Shown: positions 1 through 5,634 of the stretch, piece after piece | Position numbering within the stretch: position 1 is the first letter of the stretch | Layout: every line of letters begins with the position of its first letter | Origin: Gammaproteobacteria bacterium | GTDB lineage: Bacteria > Pseudomonadota > Gammaproteobacteria > Arenicellales > JAHEKD01 | Direction: 5' to 3' | Assembly: GCA_024638545.1 (NCBI GenBank) | Contig: JAHEKD010000058.1 | Coordinates: forward strand, 3,540 to 9,173 | DNA length: 5,634 nt | Position numbers and translations under genes: made by a program | Notes under the pieces: generated by a model | Told to the model about the DNA's origin: nothing | What the model saw: the letters and a program-made list of their open reading frames with translations, nothing else | Databases searched by the model: none

Positions 1-769
1 CCGTCAAGGCCAAAATTACGCCGCGCTCATCAATTTGCTGCCAATAACCGTCCATCATCGAATAAAAATCATTTGCCCCATCACTGCCAGGGGCAAATTT
101 ATGCTGTATATAATCCGTCGTAGACAGGTACATAATATCAGGGCGCATTTCATCAATCAGTTTCACTCCCGCAGCGAAAACGAACTCACTTAAATCACCA
201 CTGTAAACTTCCGGTAAAGGTTTACCAACAAGCGCCAGCACATTTTCGATACCGTTGTCCCGCATGTTTGCCTGATCAGCACATTCTGCGGAAAAACAAA
301 CAGCCCTGCTGTCGTCGAACCTGAGACCGTTCCCTAAGAGTGTACGTAATTTATCTTTTGCGGTAATCACTGCGACTTTTGCACCGGCATCGTAAAGCCC
401 CTGCATTATGGTCGGCGCCCTGAGAAAGCGAGTATGATTCATCATTACTTCCTGATCAGCATCACGGTCATAGAAATAATTGCCACTAATTCCGTGGACA
501 GCAGGCGGAACTCCGGTAATGATTGATAGGTTATTGGGATTGGTGAAACTTGGTATCTGCGAGCTGGCCGTTGTCACTGTTCCGCTTTCAATGAGTTTAG
601 CGGTAAAGGGCATTTTTCCAGCAGCGACGGCTCTTTCAATATAACCCCCATTATCACAGCCTTCATAACCCGGTTCACTACCGTCAATACACACAATGAC
701 AACGGGCTTATCCGGCAAGTGATAATCACGCCCGTTAATAGTTACGCTAATTTTCTTTGAACTGTTCAT
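1..769 (-). CDS. phnA: Phosphonoacetate hydrolase, N-terminal 256 residues (runs off left edge)
   Basis: The reading frame is open from ATG at 769 to the left edge, giving 256 residues of a protein usually a little over 400 long. The family (alkaline phosphatase superfamily, two metal ions) hydrolyses the C-P bond of phosphonoacetate to acetate and phosphate in the cytoplasm. Visible motifs are VVIVCIDGSEPGY with metal-ligand Asp29, PSFTNPNNLSIITG with the likely nucleophile Thr76, VHGISGNYFYD, LRAPTI, AVITAKDKLRTLLG, and STTDYIQHKFAPG with probable metal ligands Asp219 and His223. The Asp/His pair and last His expected further on lie outside the window. AAGGGA sits 4 bases before the ATG, in the 13-base gap after phnW, so the two are almost certainly co-transcribed and perhaps translationally coupled. 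It is not the unrelated zinc-ribbon protein also called PhnA in E. coli. Family call is firm; roles of individual residues come from recall of the family. Confidence 0.95.
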   Translation of the reverse strand, partial: MNSSKKISVTINGRDYHLPDKPVVIVCIDGSEPGYEGCDNGGYIERAVAAGKMPFTAKLIESGTVTTASSQIPSFTNPNNLSIITGVPPAVHGISGNYFYDRDADQEVMMNHTRFLRAPTIMQGLYDAGAKVAVITAKDKLRTLLGNGLRFDDSRAVCFSAECADQANMRDNGIENVLALVGKPLPEVYSGDLSEFVFAAGVKLIDEMRPDIMYLSTTDYIQHKFAPGSDGANDFYSMMDGYWQQIDERGVILALT

Positions 770-782
770 TAATTCCCTTTTG

Positions 783-1931
783 TTAAGATGATTTATGCTG
801 CTTGAGATTAATATTGTTCGATTGCAGGTACTTAGCAATCGCACCAATGACAGCCTGCATGTGCTGTGCATTCAATCGACCGATACAACCAATCCTGAAA
901 GAATCAGCAACGGTTAACTTTCCAGGATAAATAACGTATCCGCGCGCACGCAGGTAATCGTAAACCTCCTGGAAATCAAAATGAGGATCTGCCGGCAAAT
1001 GAAACGTGAGAATAATCGGTGCCTGCAGAGCGGGTTTCAGAAGCGGTTTAAAGCCCAACTCAATCATGCCCTTCATCAAAATGTCACAATTTTTTCTGTA
1101 ACGAGCGCCGCGACCTTTAACTCCACCCTCGGCATCAAACTCATCCAGTGCCTGATTTAAAGCCAAAATAACATGTGTCGGCGGTGTAAAACGCCATTGT
1201 GCATTTTTTTCCATGGCCATCAGCTGATCGTACAAATCAAGACTTAAAGAACCACAATTTCCCTGACATTGCTCAATGACTGATTTTCGGACCAGGCAAA
1301 ACCCCATTCCGGGCACTCCCTCAAGACATTTGTTGCTGGATGCGGCCACGCTGGAGAACCTTGTTACAGCCGCGTCCAGGCTGATGGCTCCAAAAGCGCT
1401 CATTGCATCGATCATCAATTCACGTCCGTGTTTTTCAACAATACCGGCAACCTCATCCACCGGATTCAGTATGCCCGATGTGGTCTCACAATGTACCACC
1501 ATAACGTGCGTGATTGCACTGTCCTGAGTGAGTCTTTTATCCAGTAATTGGAGATCAACCGGCTCATCCTCGGCAGTTTCATTGACCCGGTATTCTCGCT
1601 GATGGTAATCACATATTCGGCAAATTCGCTTGCCATAAGCACCGTTAACCAGCACCAGAAGCTTGCCGGTTTTGGGTACCAGTGTGCTAATCATGGCCTC
1701 TATAACAAATGTGCCGCTACCCTGCAAAGGTATACAGATAAAGTCATCACCGCCATTGATTATGCCGACCAACCTTTTCCTGATTGAAGCATTGATATCG
1801 ATAAATGTATTATCCCTGGAGCCATAATCATGCATCATGGCCTGCTTTACGGTGCTTGAAGTCGTCAGCGGGCCTGGTGTAAACAGCCAGGGCTCTTCTG
1901 TTTTTGTGTCTATGGTAGATAAACTGTCCAT
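783..1931 (-). CDS. phnW: 2-aminoethylphosphonate:pyruvate aminotransferase
   Basis: Complete 382-residue class V PLP-dependent aminotransferase, slightly longer than the usual roughly 370. It transfers the amino group of AEP to pyruvate, giving phosphonoacetaldehyde and alanine, the first step of AEP use. Motifs in order: LFTPGPLTTS (residues 16-25), HDYGSRD (34-40), LQGSGTFVIEAM (69-80, cofactor phosphate region), VLVNGAYGKR (93-102), HCETTSGILNP (147-157), MIDAMSAFG (173-181, Asp175 contacting the PLP nitrogen), ASSNKCLEGVPG (197-208, Lys201 forming the Schiff base) and FRIGCIG (345-351, Arg346 probably holding the substrate carboxylate). The start is the ATG at 1931, with AGAGGA three bases upstream; the family's TPGP motif follows at the normal distance. 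It leads an operon with phnA and is divergent from a LysR gene whose probable operator lies directly upstream. All key residues are present, so it should be functional. Confidence 0.97.
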   Translation of the reverse strand: MDSLSTIDTKTEEPWLFTPGPLTTSSTVKQAMMHDYGSRDNTFIDINASIRKRLVGIINGGDDFICIPLQGSGTFVIEAMISTLVPKTGKLLVLVNGAYGKRICRICDYHQREYRVNETAEDEPVDLQLLDKRLTQDSAITHVMVVHCETTSGILNPVDEVAGIVEKHGRELMIDAMSAFGAISLDAAVTRFSSVAASSNKCLEGVPGMGFCLVRKSVIEQCQGNCGSLSLDLYDQLMAMEKNAQWRFTPPTHVILALNQALDEFDAEGGVKGRGARYRKNCDILMKGMIELGFKPLLKPALQAPIILTFHLPADPHFDFQEVYDYLRARGYVIYPGKLTVADSFRIGCIGRLNAQHMQAVIGAIAKYLQSNNINLKQHKSS

Positions 1932-1957
1932 TAATCCTCTAAGCTCAACGCTTACCT

Positions 1958-1980
1958 ATTAATCTGTTTTTCTGATTGAT
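1958..1980. promoter_or_regulatory. Probable LysR box between phnW and the lysR gene
   Basis: Imperfect inverted repeat ATTAATC (1958-1964), 9-base spacer, GATTGAT (1974-1980), with one mismatch between the arms. It contains the classic T-N11-A core (T1963, A1975) and reads ATC-N9-GAT, the form known from NodD-type LysR sites. It is centred 38 bases upstream of the phnW ATG and 86 upstream of the lysR ATG. It lies where the phnW promoter should be, and I see no good -35/-10 pair for phnW, which fits a promoter that depends on an activator. That this LysR binds here is inferred from position. Confidence 0.6.
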
Positions 1981-2041
1981 AAATGCCGGATACTTCAAAT
2001 ATATTAAAAATTACTATTTATTCAATCCATATTATTAATAC

Positions 2042-2047
2042 TATAAT
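2042..2047 (+). promoter_or_regulatory. Putative -10 box for the lysR gene
   Basis: Perfect TATAAT, seven bases before the lysR ATG at 2055. The best -35 candidate, TTATTC at 2018-2023 (18-base spacing), is weak. Transcription from this box would start at about 2053-2055, at the ATG itself, giving a leaderless or nearly leaderless message. The spacer is very AT-rich, so a chance TATAAT is possible. Confidence 0.4.
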
Positions 2048-2054
2048 ATAGATA

Positions 2055-2957
2055 ATGTCTATAAATAGAACATGCCTGCATGCTTTTCATATTGTCGCCA
2101 GCGAAGGCAGCTTTTCTTCAGCCGCAGCGGCACATCATGTGTCTCAGCCGACTCTTTCTGCGCAGGTTAAAGAGCTAGAATCACGCTACCGGGTTAATTT
2201 GTTCGATCGCCGCGGGCGCGGCGTAAAACTTACGATTAACGGGCATTCTTTATACACCATTACTCAAAAGCTATTTGCTTTCGAGCTGGAAGCCGAACAA
2301 TTATTACTCGCCGCTCACTCCGGAACCGCAGGTGTATTAAGAATTGGCGCCGATTCACCCTACCTGGTGATACCCTTGATCGCAATTTATCAAAGTATCT
2401 ATCCTGACGTTAAAGTTAAAATCAATTTCGGCAACTCTAAACAGTTACTCAATGCGCTTTACGCCAGACAATATGGCGTAATCGTTTTACCGGGAATAAG
2501 AACCTTAAAGAACTTGTACAGTCTGCCATTATTAAATGATCGTCTTATTGCCTTTGTCAACCTGCAGCATCCATGGGCGATCAAGCGCAGCATCAAGCTT
2601 ACCGATCTTGTCGGAGCGCGAATTGTGTTAAGGGAGAGAGGCTCAAGCACGCGTTTACGATTTGAGACGATTGTCAAACACCGGAAAATGACACTTGACG
2701 AAGAAAATCTGGTCATCATAGGGGCCCGGGAAGGTGTTTGTGAAGCTGTCGCCGCTGGCCTTGGTATAGGTATCGTTGCAGAAAGTGAGTTCGGACATGA
2801 TAAACGACTGCATCCGCTGCTAATCAGGGATGTTAAGACAAGACACACGGAGTATATCGCCTGCCTGAATAAACGCAAAGATGATGCAATCATTGAGACA
2901 TTCATGGGTGCAGCTGAAATGACCAGACCAGAGAATGCGCGCCCACCAGGATTTTAG
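2055..2957 (+). CDS. LysR-family transcriptional regulator, probably of the phnWA operon
   Basis: Complete 300-residue protein of normal LysR length. The N-terminal winged helix-turn-helix is clear: LHAFHIVASEGSFSSAAAA (residues 8-26) followed by HHVSQPTLSAQVKELE (27-42) and the wing NLFDRRGRGVKLT (48-60). A linker helix leads to the periplasmic-binding-like effector domain from about 93 (GVLRIGADSPY) to about 290, with GAREGVCEAVAAGLGIGIV near its end. The ATG gives the usual short leader before the helix-turn-helix, so the start is well placed, but no Shine-Dalgarno sequence precedes it. Divergence from phnW and a LysR box in the shared spacer suggest it activates AEP catabolism, with AEP or a pathway intermediate as inducer; that is inference. 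LysR regulators beside phnW are known in other bacteria, but I give no gene name because naming varies. Confidence 0.95.
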   Translation: MSINRTCLHAFHIVASEGSFSSAAAAHHVSQPTLSAQVKELESRYRVNLFDRRGRGVKLTINGHSLYTITQKLFAFELEAEQLLLAAHSGTAGVLRIGADSPYLVIPLIAIYQSIYPDVKVKINFGNSKQLLNALYARQYGVIVLPGIRTLKNLYSLPLLNDRLIAFVNLQHPWAIKRSIKLTDLVGARIVLRERGSSTRLRFETIVKHRKMTLDEENLVIIGAREGVCEAVAAGLGIGIVAESEFGHDKRLHPLLIRDVKTRHTEYIACLNKRKDDAIIETFMGAAEMTRPENARPPGF

Positions 2958-3062
2958 CCGGCGCCCTGTGATACAGCTGCTTTTTCCGGGTCCCGGGTAC
3001 TTGATCGATTAACCAGTTAGTTTGATGCGGGCGCCCTGCTACTATCGTTTACTTTAGCGATG

Positions 3063-3246
3063 CTAACCCGCATTTCTCACCACCCTACTACTGCGACGGT
3101 CCCTTGCCACGCCCTGTGGGCATTTTACTCGGTCAGGGTCCTCGACATCGTGTCAACGATGCCTGCCGGCCCTTGGGTCGTAAAACCCATACAGGCCGCA
3201 TCCTTTAACCGTCTCGCTAAGATCTCCGGTGAGAAATGCGGGCTAA
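3063..3246. mobile_element. MITE-like element, copy 1 (176 bp plus CTAA target duplication)
   Basis: The element proper spans 3067-3242. Its ends are perfect 15-bp inverted repeats, CCCGCATTTCTCACC (3067-3081) and GGTGAGAAATGCGGG (3228-3242), flanked by CTAA at 3063-3066 and 3243-3246. Internal inverted pairs include GACGGT/ACCGTC near the ends, CCCTG (3112-3116) with CAGGG (3134-3138), and a small GACA/TGTC stem. It is too short for a transposase, so it must be moved in trans. By eye it matches copy 2 (4470-4682) over its full length with about 14 mismatches. CTAR target duplications are typical of IS5-type elements; I do not recognise these ends as a named IS, so the parent family is open. 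The element lies between the convergent lysR and CDF genes and could also act as a terminator. Confidence 0.85.
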
Positions 3247-4169
3247 CAGTGATCATCGTGACATCGATCACATTCGAGCTGAACGGTGGCATGGTGGATA
3301 CTGAACTTATCTTTCAATGCTTTGTGTATACTGGCCTGAATCTTATTATGATCAACGCCCTTATCGACATCTGCATGCATGGTAAGCACGGGCCGATTGC
3401 CGGTGAGTGACCAGATATGGATATGATGAATATTTCTAATTTCCGGTACAGCCTGCTCCAGTTCCTGGCGTAAATGATGAGGCTCAACTGTTTCCGGCGT
3501 GCCTTCCAGTAAAATATGGCCCGAGTCCTTAAAAACACCACACGCAGTTTTAGTGATAAATATTACGGCCATCATCGACAGTATTGGATCAGCCCTCATC
3601 CAGCCGGTTGTCATGATAATGAGCGATGCTGCAATCGCCGCAACTGAACCCAGCAGGTCCCCCAGAACATGTATCGCTGCCCCTTTAACATTAAGATTGT
3701 GCTTATCACCCTGCTGTAAAATCAAAAAAGCGATGATATTGACCAGCAGGCCAATGATCGCAATCAGCAGCATTGGTCCTGCGAGTACTTCGGCTGGCTG
3801 AAATAACCGTTTTATGGCAGAAATTAAAATCCATGCAGCGATGAACAGTAATGTCAGCGCATTAACAAATGCAGCCAGCACCTGAAAACGGTGATAACCA
3901 TAACTACGTTTTAAATCCGGCTTTTTATCACTGATCCGAAAGGCCATCCAGGTTAACAACAGGGCGGCAAAATCACTGAGCATATGGCCGGCGTCAGCGA
4001 GTAGTGCCAAAGACTGTGAATAAATACCGCCCGCAACTTCGACAAGCATGAAGACTGCGATCAGGACCATGGCGATCAGGACACGCCGCGCGCTGTCTTT
4101 ATCGGTAACTTCATGGGCATGGTGATGACTGTGATCATGCAAATGAGTATGGCTGTGTGGGCGAGTCAT
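3243..4169 (-). CDS. Cation diffusion facilitator metal exporter (CzcD/ZitB type)
   Basis: Complete 308-residue inner-membrane transporter that, by family, exports Zn2+ (or Cd2+/Co2+) in exchange for protons. It starts with a histidine-rich cytosolic tail (residues 5-19, nine His). Six membrane segments follow at roughly 29-49, 57-77, 96-116, 131-151, 165-187 and 193-208. The transport site is the HxxxD of segment 2 (GHMLSD, His62/Asp66) together with the HxxxD of segment 5 (IHVLGD, His167/Asp171), the zinc-type arrangement. The cytosolic domain has HHIHIWSLTGN (248-258) and ends in LECDRCHDDHC, a Cys/His-rich tail that may bind metal. The stop codon TAG (3243-3245) lies inside the CTAA target duplication of the neighbouring element, so the gene is intact. 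No Shine-Dalgarno sequence is visible before the ATG at 4169. No neighbouring metal gene or metal regulator is seen. The exact metal cannot be told from sequence. Confidence 0.96.
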   Translation of the reverse strand: MTRPHSHTHLHDHSHHHAHEVTDKDSARRVLIAMVLIAVFMLVEVAGGIYSQSLALLADAGHMLSDFAALLLTWMAFRISDKKPDLKRSYGYHRFQVLAAFVNALTLLFIAAWILISAIKRLFQPAEVLAGPMLLIAIIGLLVNIIAFLILQQGDKHNLNVKGAAIHVLGDLLGSVAAIAASLIIMTTGWMRADPILSMMAVIFITKTACGVFKDSGHILLEGTPETVEPHHLRQELEQAVPEIRNIHHIHIWSLTGNRPVLTMHADVDKGVDHNKIQASIHKALKDKFSIHHATVQLECDRCHDDHC

Positions 4170-4297
4170 TGTAATTAAATAGATTGAATCTGCCTAGTTT
4201 AGTATTTTATCAATCGCTTATAAATGATTTATCGACCAAACGGATAATCAACTGGCAGCTATCATGTAGATCACTGCCTGCTAATCCTCGCCTCACC

Positions 4298-4323
4298 AAT
4301 CAGGGGCCTGATTACCTGCAGGT
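4298..4323. repeat. Two abutting palindromes upstream of the CDF gene
   Basis: AATCAG-GGGC-CTGATT (4298-4313, 6-bp stem with 4-base loop) is followed immediately by the 10-bp perfect palindrome ACCTGCAGGT (4314-4323). They lie about 130-155 bases upstream of the CDF start. There is no T-run on either strand, so a terminator is unlikely. An operator for a dimeric regulator is possible but unsupported. Confidence 0.4.
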
Positions 4324-4465
4324 GCAGTAACCGGCCTCAAAGAAATATCGAGATGCGATGAAGAGGTAAAGAAGCTCACATTTTCGTTAATATGAATACA
4401 CTGATGATCTTAACTCTGATCCTCATCCACTGTAAATTTTGCAGGCCCGGCCGCCTTGAAGATGG

Positions 4466-4686
4466 CTAGCCCGCATTTCTCACCACCCTACTACTGCGAC
4501 GGACCCTTGCCACGCCCTGTGGGCATTTTACTCGCTCAGGGTCCTCGACAGAGTGTCAACGATGCCTGCGGGCCCTTGTGCCGGCACATATGCTGATAAC
4601 ATAATGCCGGCCTTTGGTCGTAAAACCCATACAGGACGCATCCTTTAGCCGTCTCGCGACTTAGTCCGGTGAGAAATGCGGACTAG
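4466..4686. mobile_element. MITE-like element, copy 2 (213 bp plus CTAG target duplication)
   Basis: The element proper spans 4470-4682, with terminal repeats CCCGCATTTCTCACC (4470-4484) and GGTGAGAAATGCGGA (4668-4682), a single mismatch at the outermost base. CTAG flanks it at 4466-4469 and 4683-4686. It has the same orientation as copy 1 and differs by about 14 substitutions, clustered in the segment just before the right end (around 4657-4664), plus a 37-bp extra segment at 4579-4615. The small stem GACA/TGTC is kept although its three-base loop changed from TCG to GAG. There is no coding capacity. Different target duplications at the two copies point to independent insertions, not to one composite transposon carrying the CDF gene. 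Confidence 0.85.
4579..4615. repeat. 37-bp palindromic segment present only in element copy 2
   Basis: Copy 1 reads straight through CCCTTG-GGTCGTAAAAC. Copy 2 carries 37 extra bases at that point. The extra segment has 7-bp inverted arms, GCCGGCA (4580-4586) and TGCCGGC (4605-4611), around an 18-base AT-rich loop. It is either a small palindromic insertion into copy 2 or a segment deleted from copy 1. No clear target duplication flanks it. Confidence 0.7.
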
Positions 4687-5370
4687 AAACTGATGCTTGG
4701 TTTTACTATAAGGCCTCATCCTAGTGCTAATGTACTTAGCAGCTGTGGGGAACGGCGTCTATACCTTTGATTTATATTTGACTATAGTCTGCACTATATC
4801 TGGTTGAACAACAAAGGCATACAAGGCGGGAGTCGCTCAAGTAAAAAAACAAAACCGCACCTGCCTCATGCAAAAGACAGTCACTTTTAAAGGTCTTAGC
4901 CGTCTGCACTCCTCCTTCTTACAGAGATAATAATAAAATATTATATCGTTTTAATGTTATAAATATGATCATTAATGAAGAGTCTTGAACTGTTAGTTTT
5001 TTTAGTTTGAAGGCTAACGATACCCGGATATAAGATTCAGCTCATCTGTTTGTATGAACAATAAGTGCTTTAAGTTACTAAATAGAGCGCCCGGTTGGGC
5101 CGGGCGCTCCTTGACACAAGAGAGGAGAGGAAGTCTGATTTCAATCAGAACCCCATTATAGGTAGACGACACTGAATAAAGCCTGAGATTTGAATGAATA
5201 GTCGCTTAACAGTTGAAGTTGTGAATTTATATGTCATTACAGGTTAAATACTCTTATATTCACATGGATGATATAAAATACCACCTTAATAAATTGTACC
5301 AAAAGCATAATCCAGCGCACCGTCCAGTATTAAGAATTTGAATCAATGATGTTAGGGAAGGAAAAAAGTA
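4687..5370. other. 684-bp stretch without a convincing gene
   Basis: Both strands are broken by frequent stops, and no frame has a start with a ribosome-binding site and a protein-like product. The left half is AT-rich (for example 4925-4975). The recognisable items are the GC-rich hairpin at 5085-5109 and a small hairpin just after it, TCTGAT-TTCA-ATCAGA (5134-5149), preceded by the purine-rich run AGAGGAGAGGAAG. The 5' region and promoter of the sulfotransferase-like gene must lie in its right part, but I see no convincing -35/-10 pair. A small RNA cannot be excluded. Confidence 0.5.
5085..5109. terminator. GC-rich hairpin, possible terminator
   Basis: Perfect 10-bp stem GAGCGCCCGG/CCGGGCGCTC with a 5-base loop TTGGG. 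The following T-tract is weak on both strands (CTTGACAC on plus, TATTTAG on minus), so an intrinsic terminator is only plausible. No gene obviously ends just before it; it may end an unrecognised small transcript or be a dispersed palindromic repeat. Confidence 0.45.
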
Positions 5371-5634
5371 GTGAGTAAAAAAAAGGTCATCTTTGTTGCT
5401 GGTGCACAATACAGTGGAACAACCTTATTAGACACAATCATTGCAAACGATGATCACGGTTTCTCCTGTGGAGAGGTTAAGACTTATTTTTATCCGTACC
5501 GGCCACATCATTATGCACCTGATTGTGGATGTGCAAATCCGGACTGCACTATTTGGGCTGAAATTAAAAAACAAGGTCAAAAAAATGTCTATTTATCAAT
5601 ATTCGAACGATTCCCTGAGATTGATTTCATCGTA
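5371..5634 (+). CDS. P-loop sulfotransferase-like protein, N-terminal 88 residues (runs off right edge)
   Basis: Open frame from GTG at 5371 to the right edge. AAGGA at 5358-5362, eight bases before the GTG, and an in-frame TGA at 5347-5349 fix the start; the nearby ATGs at 5346 and 5349 are out of frame. The N-terminus VIFVAGAQYSGTTLLDTII (residues 6-24) is a phosphate-binding loop of the GxxxSGTTLL kind, which in sulfotransferases holds the 5'-phosphosulfate of PAPS. It is followed by CGEVKTYF (33-40) and a Cys-rich DCGCANPDCTIWAEI (51-65), the pattern seen in many bacterial sulfotransferases (CGCG...C..W). The acceptor cannot be told; polysaccharide, lipid or a small molecule are all possible. 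The 3'-phosphate-binding part lies outside the window, so another P-loop family is not fully excluded. Confidence 0.8.
   Translation, partial: MSKKKVIFVAGAQYSGTTLLDTIIANDDHGFSCGEVKTYFYPYRPHHYAPDCGCANPDCTIWAEIKKQGQKNVYLSIFERFPEIDFIV

Noticed and set aside
1276..1787. Two plus-strand open frames of 83 and 79 codons opposite phnW
   Set aside because: They lie entirely antisense to a well-conserved aminotransferase and have low-complexity, non-family-like translations.
2459..2905. Minus-strand open frame of 148 codons opposite the lysR gene
   Set aside because: Antisense shadow of the LysR effector domain, rich in Ser/Arg as is typical of such shadows.
2960..3038. GGCGCCCTG repeated at 2960-2968 and 3030-3038
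   Set aside because: Nine bases around a common GGCGCC palindrome, 70 bases apart; too short to call a repeat with confidence.
3060..3410. Plus-strand open frame of 116 codons
   Set aside because: It covers element copy 1 and then the antisense of the CDF gene; the equivalent frame is not kept in copy 2 because of the 37-bp difference.
3314..3801. Open frames of 75 codons (minus) and 100 codons (plus) within the CDF gene
   Set aside because: Both are out-of-frame or antisense shadows of an intact transporter gene.
4392..4469. 25-codon plus-strand frame starting MNTLMILTLILIHC, with its stop in the CTAG duplication
   Set aside because: No good ribosome-binding site and too short to judge; the hydrophobic start is probably chance. 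A gene truncated by the element is possible but unsupported.
3067..4682. CRISPR-like or tandem repeat array
   Set aside because: There are only two long copies 1.4 kb apart with a gene between them, and terminal inverted repeats with target duplications indicate transposition.
3063..4686. Composite transposon carrying the CDF gene between two terminal elements
   Set aside because: Each copy has its own 4-bp duplication (CTAA versus CTAG), and the outermost flanks do not match, so two separate insertions explain the data better.
4769..4805. TTGATT/TTGACT with nearby TATAGT and TATATC as a promoter
   Set aside because: Spacings of about 10-11 bases do not fit a sigma-70 promoter, and no gene follows.

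Overview
The window looks like chromosomal DNA of a proteobacterium, most likely a gammaproteobacterium of moderate GC content. This rests on the gene types, the AT-rich spacers and the general look of the proteins; I cannot name a genus. It has five protein genes, two copies of a short transposon-like repeat, and about 1.2 kb of mostly non-coding DNA towards the right.

Left part (1-2957): a 2-aminoethylphosphonate (AEP) catabolic locus. On the minus strand phnW (AEP:pyruvate aminotransferase) is followed 13 bases later by phnA (phosphonoacetate hydrolase), which runs off the left edge. A LysR-type regulator is transcribed divergently from phnW. The 123-bp spacer between them holds a textbook LysR box (ATC-N9-GAT inside 7-bp inverted arms) placed just upstream of phnW. 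PhnW makes phosphonoacetaldehyde and PhnA cleaves phosphonoacetate to acetate and phosphate. The linking oxidation (PhnY, phosphonoacetaldehyde dehydrogenase) is not in the window and would be expected beyond the left edge. The regulator gene has a TATAAT box so close to its ATG, with no Shine-Dalgarno sequence, that its mRNA may be leaderless.

Middle part (2958-4169): the lysR gene converges on a minus-strand cation diffusion facilitator (CDF) metal exporter of the CzcD/ZitB type. Between them lies a 176-bp element with perfect 15-bp terminal inverted repeats and a 4-bp CTAA target duplication. It was inserted exactly at the exporter's stop codon, which the duplication preserved.

Right part (4170-5634): a second, directly oriented copy of the element (213 bp, CTAG target duplication) lies upstream of the exporter. 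It differs mainly by a 37-bp segment that is itself palindromic. No transposase is present, so these are MITE-like, non-autonomous elements. The rest up to 5370 has no convincing gene, only a strong GC-rich hairpin (5085-5109) and some smaller palindromes. At 5371 a plus-strand P-loop sulfotransferase-like gene begins and runs off the right edge.

The best candidates for something undescribed are the element pair, which brackets the metal exporter, and the internal palindrome that distinguishes its two copies. The genes themselves belong to known families.
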